This document shows positions 60,034 to 64,000 of a stretch of 64,000 bases of DNA, one piece after another. The notes under the pieces are model-generated. The model worked only from the letters and a program-made list of their open reading frames with translations. It was not told the origin of the DNA and searched no databases. How positions within the stretch are numbered: position 1 is the first letter of the stretch; every line of letters begins with the position of its first letter. Made by a program: the position numbers and the translations under genes. This stretch comes from Winogradskyella wandonensis (GTDB lineage Bacteria > Bacteroidota > Bacteroidia > Flavobacteriales > Flavobacteriaceae), in NCBI RefSeq assembly GCF_004346845.1, contig NZ_SMGI01000001.1:372001-436000 (forward strand), given 5' to 3'.

Positions 60034-61668
60034 CTATTTTACTTTACTCAAATTGATGTAGAAGTCTCTATCGACTATAAAATCATCATTATCAATAGCC
60101 ATGGTTTTCCATTCAGAATTTGGAAATAGCCATTTTGGTTTACCGTCAATTTTAACTTCAACAGGCATATCAAAACCCTTTACAATATTGACATACCTAT
60201 ATTTTAGTTGATTGTCCTCAATTGTATATTCTAAAGTAGGAATGCGTGTATCTCTGAGATATTGATTAAAAAAGGCGGATAAATCTTTCTTTGTTTTATT
60301 ACTTATGTAGCTTTCAATTTGTGCAGTAGTTACGGTTTGATGATAAAACTCTTTATTTAAGCCTCGTAGAATTTCTCGCCATAGCGTATCATCTTCAATA
60401 AGCTGCCTGAGTGTATGTAACATATTCGCGCCTTTGTAATACATATCACCAGAGCCTTCGTTGTTTACATTATACTGACCAATCACAGGCCTGTCATTTC
60501 TAATATTAGCTCGCGTACCGATGACATAATCGGCAGAAGCTTCTTTTCCATAATAATAATCTAAAAACAGATTTTCCGAATAGGCTGTGAATCCTTCGTG
60601 AATCCACATGTCTGCAGCATCTTTGTAGGTGATGTTATTGGCAAACCACTCGTGACCAGCTTCGTGAATGATAATAAAATCGAATTTTAATCCCCAACCT
60701 GTACCAGATAAATCATTGCCTAAATATCCTTTTTTGTATTGATTACCATAAGTTACAGAGCTCTGGTGTTCCATACCAAGATATGGGACTTCAACAAGTT
60801 TAAAACTATCTTCATAAAACGGATAAGGACCAAACCAATGTTCGAAGGCTCTCATCATTTTTGGTGCGTCTTTAAAGTGCTCTTTTGCTTTTTCAAGATT
60901 ATCCTTTAACACCCAATAATCCATATCTAATTCGCCTTTTTCACCTTGATAGGTTTCAGAAAAATTGACATAGTCACCAATATTTATATTCACGCCGTAA
61001 TTATTAATTGGATTATTGACAAACCAGTGAGACTTTACTTTATTACCTAAATCTTCAAGTTTTCTTAGCCGGCCGTTTGAGACGTTCGTTAAGCCTTTAG
61101 GATTGGTCACGCTAATGAGCATACTATCGACTTCGTCATACATATGGTCTTTATTTGGCCACCAAACACTGGCGCCTAAACCTTGGTTAGATGTTGCGAT
61201 AAAGTGCTTGCCGTTAGCATCTTTTTTCCACGAAAAACCGCCATCCCAAGGAGCACGTTTAGCTTCGCGAGGATAGCCATCATAATAGATTGTTATGGAT
61301 TTTATAGCGTTAACGGGTTGTTCACTTTCAACTTTAATAAAATGAGCGTTTCCCTCAGTTCTAAACTCTAATTCATCACCATCCTGAATCACTTTCGTGA
61401 TTTTCATTGGCGCTTGTAAATCGATTTGAAGCTCTGGTTTAGCCTTTAAAACACGATAATTTATAGTGTTTTTTCCTGAAATGAATTTCTCTTCAGGCTT
61501 CACTTCAACATCGAGGTGATAATAGGTTAAATCCCACCACGCACGTTCTGGCGTAATGCTGCCACGCAAAGTATCTTGTCGCGTAAACGTTTCTTTTTTA
61601 GATAACAAACCTTGAGATGTACTTAGGCATGGGATGATAATTAGTAATGCAAGTAGAATTTTTTTCAT
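60034..61668 (-). CDS. M1-family metallopeptidase, secreted
   Basis: A 544-residue exported aminopeptidase-like protein. A signal peptide (cut near LSTSQG) precedes a beta domain and the catalytic domain. The zinc site is H335-E336-x2-H339-x18-E358 (HEAGHEW...HEG). GMEHQSSV near residue 299 is the GxMEN-equivalent substrate-binding motif in a variant form. The C-terminal helices end shortly after. M1 enzymes trim N-terminal residues of peptides; here in the periplasm or medium. It overlaps its neighbours by only a few bases and forms a peptidase run with M23 and M28 genes. Confidence 0.9.
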   Translation of the reverse strand: MKKILLALLIIIPCLSTSQGLLSKKETFTRQDTLRGSITPERAWWDLTYYHLDVEVKPEEKFISGKNTINYRVLKAKPELQIDLQAPMKITKVIQDGDELEFRTEGNAHFIKVESEQPVNAIKSITIYYDGYPREAKRAPWDGGFSWKKDANGKHFIATSNQGLGASVWWPNKDHMYDEVDSMLISVTNPKGLTNVSNGRLRKLEDLGNKVKSHWFVNNPINNYGVNINIGDYVNFSETYQGEKGELDMDYWVLKDNLEKAKEHFKDAPKMMRAFEHWFGPYPFYEDSFKLVEVPYLGMEHQSSVTYGNQYKKGYLGNDLSGTGWGLKFDFIIIHEAGHEWFANNITYKDAADMWIHEGFTAYSENLFLDYYYGKEASADYVIGTRANIRNDRPVIGQYNVNNEGSGDMYYKGANMLHTLRQLIEDDTLWREILRGLNKEFYHQTVTTAQIESYISNKTKKDLSAFFNQYLRDTRIPTLEYTIEDNQLKYRYVNIVKGFDMPVEVKIDGKPKWLFPNSEWKTMAIDNDDFIVDRDFYINLSKVK

Positions 61669-61669
61669 T

Positions 61670-62473
61670 TTATTTTTTTGAAATAATAAATCCTCGTTTT
61701 AATGTTTTTGCTGGAATAGAGTCTAAAATTACGGGAATTGATACTAATCCGTCTGCAGTTGGTTTGTAAACACCAAAATGTAAATGCGGAACGGTCGTCC
61801 ATCCCGTAAAACCTGATAATGCAATAGGTTGGTTGGCTTTGACGGAATCACCAATTTTTACCAAATTTCCATTTTGTTTTAGATGCACATATTGTGAAAA
61901 TGTGTTGTCTTCATGATAGAGCATCACATAATTTCCGTAATTTTTAAAATCTTCAGTAACTCCTTGTTTATTGTGTTTGGCGACAACATTAACTACAACC
62001 CCATCTCTTGCGGCTACTATAGTATCTCCAATAGCCATGTCAAAATCTATGCATTTTGAAGAAAAATCGCCTTTATGCGAAAAATCGCCATCATAGCCTT
62101 GAATTATTTTAGATTCGTAACCTTTCTGAAACGGAAGTGTATAAACATAATTTGTATCGTATTCTGTAAATGGATATCTGCCATAATAACCTAAAAATCT
62201 GTACTTTTTTAATACTGAATTGGAGTCTGTTTCCGTAAGACGATAACCAAAAATTTGTTGTTCTTCTTTGGATTCTAATTGTTTAAAAAGTGTTTCATCT
62301 GTTTTTCTATCAATGACTTTTATATACATTGGAGAAACTAAATGATTTTTAGAAATCACTAAAAGCGAATCTTTTTCAACCTTAAATTTTATAAAGTTTG
62401 GAGAGGTAAGTTTTTTTGAGCAACCTACCACCAATGAAATAAAAAATATGAACAGAAAGAAACACCGTTTCAT
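61670..62473 (-). CDS. M23-family peptidase-like lipoprotein
   Basis: A 267-residue lipoprotein with lipobox VGC followed by SKKL. An N-terminal beta domain leads into an M23 (LytM) domain with SHKGDFSSKCIDFDM, AARDGVVVNVV and PHLHFGVYKP. The zinc ligands of M23 are H...D and HxH: His in FSHKG, Asp in IDFD and HLH are visible. M23 enzymes cut peptidoglycan cross-links, though some members are inactive. The gene lies between the M1 and M28 genes and is likely on the same transcript. Confidence 0.82.
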   Translation of the reverse strand: MKRCFFLFIFFISLVVGCSKKLTSPNFIKFKVEKDSLLVISKNHLVSPMYIKVIDRKTDETLFKQLESKEEQQIFGYRLTETDSNSVLKKYRFLGYYGRYPFTEYDTNYVYTLPFQKGYESKIIQGYDGDFSHKGDFSSKCIDFDMAIGDTIVAARDGVVVNVVAKHNKQGVTEDFKNYGNYVMLYHEDNTFSQYVHLKQNGNLVKIGDSVKANQPIALSGFTGWTTVPHLHFGVYKPTADGLVSIPVILDSIPAKTLKRGFIISKK

Positions 62474-62478
62474 TTTTA

Positions 62479-63810
62479 CTAGCGAATAATTTTATTAGGG
62501 AACGTTACTAGACTTTCGTGACCATCTTTTCCAACGGCCGCAACCCCGAAAAAGAAATTATCGACCACGATACCATCCAAAGTATATTCACTAACATCTC
62601 CAACATAACGGCTATTGTCCCAAGTAGGCGAAGTTGTATCTCTCCAATAAATTTTGTAACCAACAGCGCCATCAACTTTATCCCAGCTAAATTTTGCAGA
62701 AGGCTGAACAATACCACCAATACCTACGTTTTTTGGTGCCGGTGGAGCAGAGGCAATGCTTGCTAAATTTATTGCGTTTACAGCGGTTAGCTTTTTACAA
62801 TACGGGAAGTTAACATGCTCAAAGGTATCACCGTAATCAATGCCATCTTCTGTACGAATGTCTTGATGTTGTTGCGTATAATTTTCGTGTGCTTCCATAA
62901 TACGGATTCCCGCAAAACCAACATCGTTGAAAGGTCTGTGGTGTCCGCCACGGCCAAATCGGTCTAAGCGGTAGACCATCATTGGATTCATCTCTGGCAT
63001 ATACGTCTTCACGGTTTTATGCACATAGCGCGCCAATTGACGTGAAATCCCATCAACTTCACCACCATAAAAACGTCTTGCACGACGTGCACGTTCACTT
63101 TCGTTTGCAGGTACTGGTTCTGAGAAAATTCTGAATGTGCGGTTGTCAATCACGCCATCAACGCCTTTAATATTTCCAATCATGTCGTTATTTAAAATTC
63201 CTACGATATCCCAATTGTTGTCTTGCGCGTATTTTGCTAAACCTTGACCACCAAACAAGCCTTGTTCTTCTCCAGAAAGACCTACGTAGATAATACTGCT
63301 ATCAAATTTGTATTTAGATAATACACGAGCGGCTTCTATAGCGCCAGCCATACCTGAAGCGTTATCGTTAGCGCCTGGTGAGTCTGAAGTGAAATCAGTT
63401 GGGTCTGACACTCGTGAATCGATATCACCACTCATGATAATAAAACGATTTGGATATTTTGTACCGCGTTGTATCGCTACGACATTAACTACCATAACGT
63501 CCTTGACAATACGTTGATTTCGGCCTTTTTCAACTAAATCTTGTTGATAGAATACCTCTAGGCAATCACCACAATCTTTAGAAATTTTATCAAACTCAGA
63601 CTTAATCCAACGCCGCGCTGCACCAATACCTCGTGTGTCTGATAAGGTGTCACTTAAGGTGTGACGTGTGCCAAAATCCGCAAGGGTTTTCACATCGTTT
63701 CTTAAGCGTTCTTCAGAAACAGCATCAATAATATCGTAAAGTTTTGGGTCGGTTTGTGCTTGATTTATTGTAAAGCCAAATAAGGCAAGTCCTAAAATAA
63801 TTTTTTTCAT
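62479..63810 (-). CDS. M28-family metallopeptidase with C-terminal Fn3-like domain
   Basis: A 443-residue exported peptidase (signal peptide to about residue 19). The M28 core has SGDIDSR with D129-x-D131, ANDNASG with D149, GEEQGLFG with E181-E182, LNNDMIGN and a late His in TQQHQD. The first zinc ligand is normally His (H-x-D); here it is Asp, giving D-x-D. A C-terminal fibronectin type III-like domain (about 350-440) includes KFSWDKVDGAVGYKIYWRD. Probably an aminopeptidase acting outside the cell. It is the first gene of the M28-M23-M1 run. Confidence 0.85.
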   Translation of the reverse strand: MKKIILGLALFGFTINQAQTDPKLYDIIDAVSEERLRNDVKTLADFGTRHTLSDTLSDTRGIGAARRWIKSEFDKISKDCGDCLEVFYQQDLVEKGRNQRIVKDVMVVNVVAIQRGTKYPNRFIIMSGDIDSRVSDPTDFTSDSPGANDNASGMAGAIEAARVLSKYKFDSSIIYVGLSGEEQGLFGGQGLAKYAQDNNWDIVGILNNDMIGNIKGVDGVIDNRTFRIFSEPVPANESERARRARRFYGGEVDGISRQLARYVHKTVKTYMPEMNPMMVYRLDRFGRGGHHRPFNDVGFAGIRIMEAHENYTQQHQDIRTEDGIDYGDTFEHVNFPYCKKLTAVNAINLASIASAPPAPKNVGIGGIVQPSAKFSWDKVDGAVGYKIYWRDTTSPTWDNSRYVGDVSEYTLDGIVVDNFFFGVAAVGKDGHESLVTFPNKIIR

Positions 63811-63832
63811 GAGAGTTAGTGTTTTGAAGCCT

Positions 63833-63858
63833 AAAAATAAGGCTTTCGCTAAAGCCTT
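63833..63858 (-). terminator. rho-independent terminator between the last gene and the M28 run
   Basis: On the - strand AAGGCTTT and AAAGCCTT (63839-63846, 63851-63858) form a perfect eight-base stem around a four-base loop, then ATTTTTAG. It ends the gene whose stop is at 63893. Confidence 0.8.
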
Positions 63859-63892
63859 GTGTTTAAAGATTTGTTAATACGTTAATCTGTTT

Positions 63893-64000
63893 TTAGTCGT
63901 CTATAAGTAAAAGCGTGCCAAAAATACTAGCATCAATCCAGCCACGGTTTTTATCTTCACCTTCAACTTTTACAGAGCCGATAAAGTTTTCGCGAGTGGC
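63893..64000 (-). CDS. C-terminal end of an unidentified protein (truncated by window edge)
   Basis: Thirty-five residues are visible, open to the window edge and ending at a stop at 63893-63895: ...GSVKVEGEDKNRGWIDASIF, then a hydrophobic tail TLLLIDD. The composition and strand match the peptidase run. A terminator follows it, so it is probably a separate unit from the M28 gene. The family cannot be told from this piece. Confidence 0.55.
   Translation of the reverse strand, partial: ATRENFIGSVKVEGEDKNRGWIDASIFGTLLLIDD

Noticed and set aside
1-64000. CRISPR array, insertion sequence, prophage or RNA gene
   Set aside because: No regularly spaced direct repeats with unique spacers, transposase, integrase, phage structural gene, rRNA or tRNA pattern was recognised.

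Overview
This window is chromosomal DNA of a Flavobacteriaceae-type Bacteroidetes bacterium, probably marine and aerobic to microaerobic. The evidence is low GC, Bacteroidetes-type promoters (TTTG / TAnnTTTG), a type IX secretion cargo with a C-terminal sorting domain, SusC-like outer-membrane proteins with a CarboxypepD_reg-like start, LytS/LytTR two-component pairs, 2TM-domain proteins and a fused CcoN-CcoO cytochrome oxidase subunit. No rRNA, tRNA, insertion sequence, phage gene or CRISPR array was seen. The longest gene-free gaps are about 200-250 bp.

Layout. 1-6577: end of an exopolysaccharide/O-antigen cluster (partial GT2, three GT4 enzymes, a Wzy/WaaL-like membrane protein, an initiating sugar-phosphate transferase). 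6803-12674: an Lnb/DUF4105 membrane protein, a PorV-like protein and a large T9SS-exported BNR protein. 12879-19781: envelope and housekeeping genes (pssA, TerC, lptB, AhpD-like, tatC, kdsD, recQ). 19880-22862: small proteins and a cyclophilin-FKBP fusion. 22983-27282: a probable operon of DUF2141, a TPR-like protein, a LytS-type kinase ending in a 2TM domain, three stand-alone 2TM proteins and a LytTR regulator. 27274-30134: J-domain protein with HPE instead of HPD, LETM1-like protein, Cu/Zn superoxide dismutase, YdeI-like protein.

30220-42005 is a low-oxygen respiration block: hemN and a double UspA protein on the + strand; ccoS (a 58-residue gene), ccoNO, ccoQ, ccoP, ccoG, ccoH and a TauE/SafE-like protein on the - strand; the copper ATPase ccoI; and a Crp/Fnr regulator. 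A 14-bp palindrome, ATGAY-N4-ATCAT, lies upstream of hemN, of ccoS and between ccoI and the Fnr gene. For hemN and ccoS it sits 29.5 bp before a perfect TAnnTTTG element, where an activator would replace the missing -33 element. The regulator's recognition helix has Ile where E. coli FNR has Ser212, which fits a site beginning ATGA rather than TTGA.

42069-59459 holds two parallel modules in which a LytS kinase/LytTR regulator pair is divergent from an outer-membrane beta-barrel receptor gene. The first also has a BNR-propeller protein and an S9 peptidase behind the regulator; between the modules lies a VWA/MoxR pair. 59460-64000 is a peptidase-rich stretch (YdeI-like protein, M1, M23, M28) ending in the C-terminus of an unidentified gene.

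Two classes of dispersed repeats mark the intergenic regions: tandem heptamers (GTTAGAA and variants) at two convergent gene ends, and a palindromic element around CGACTGCGCTC at six places.
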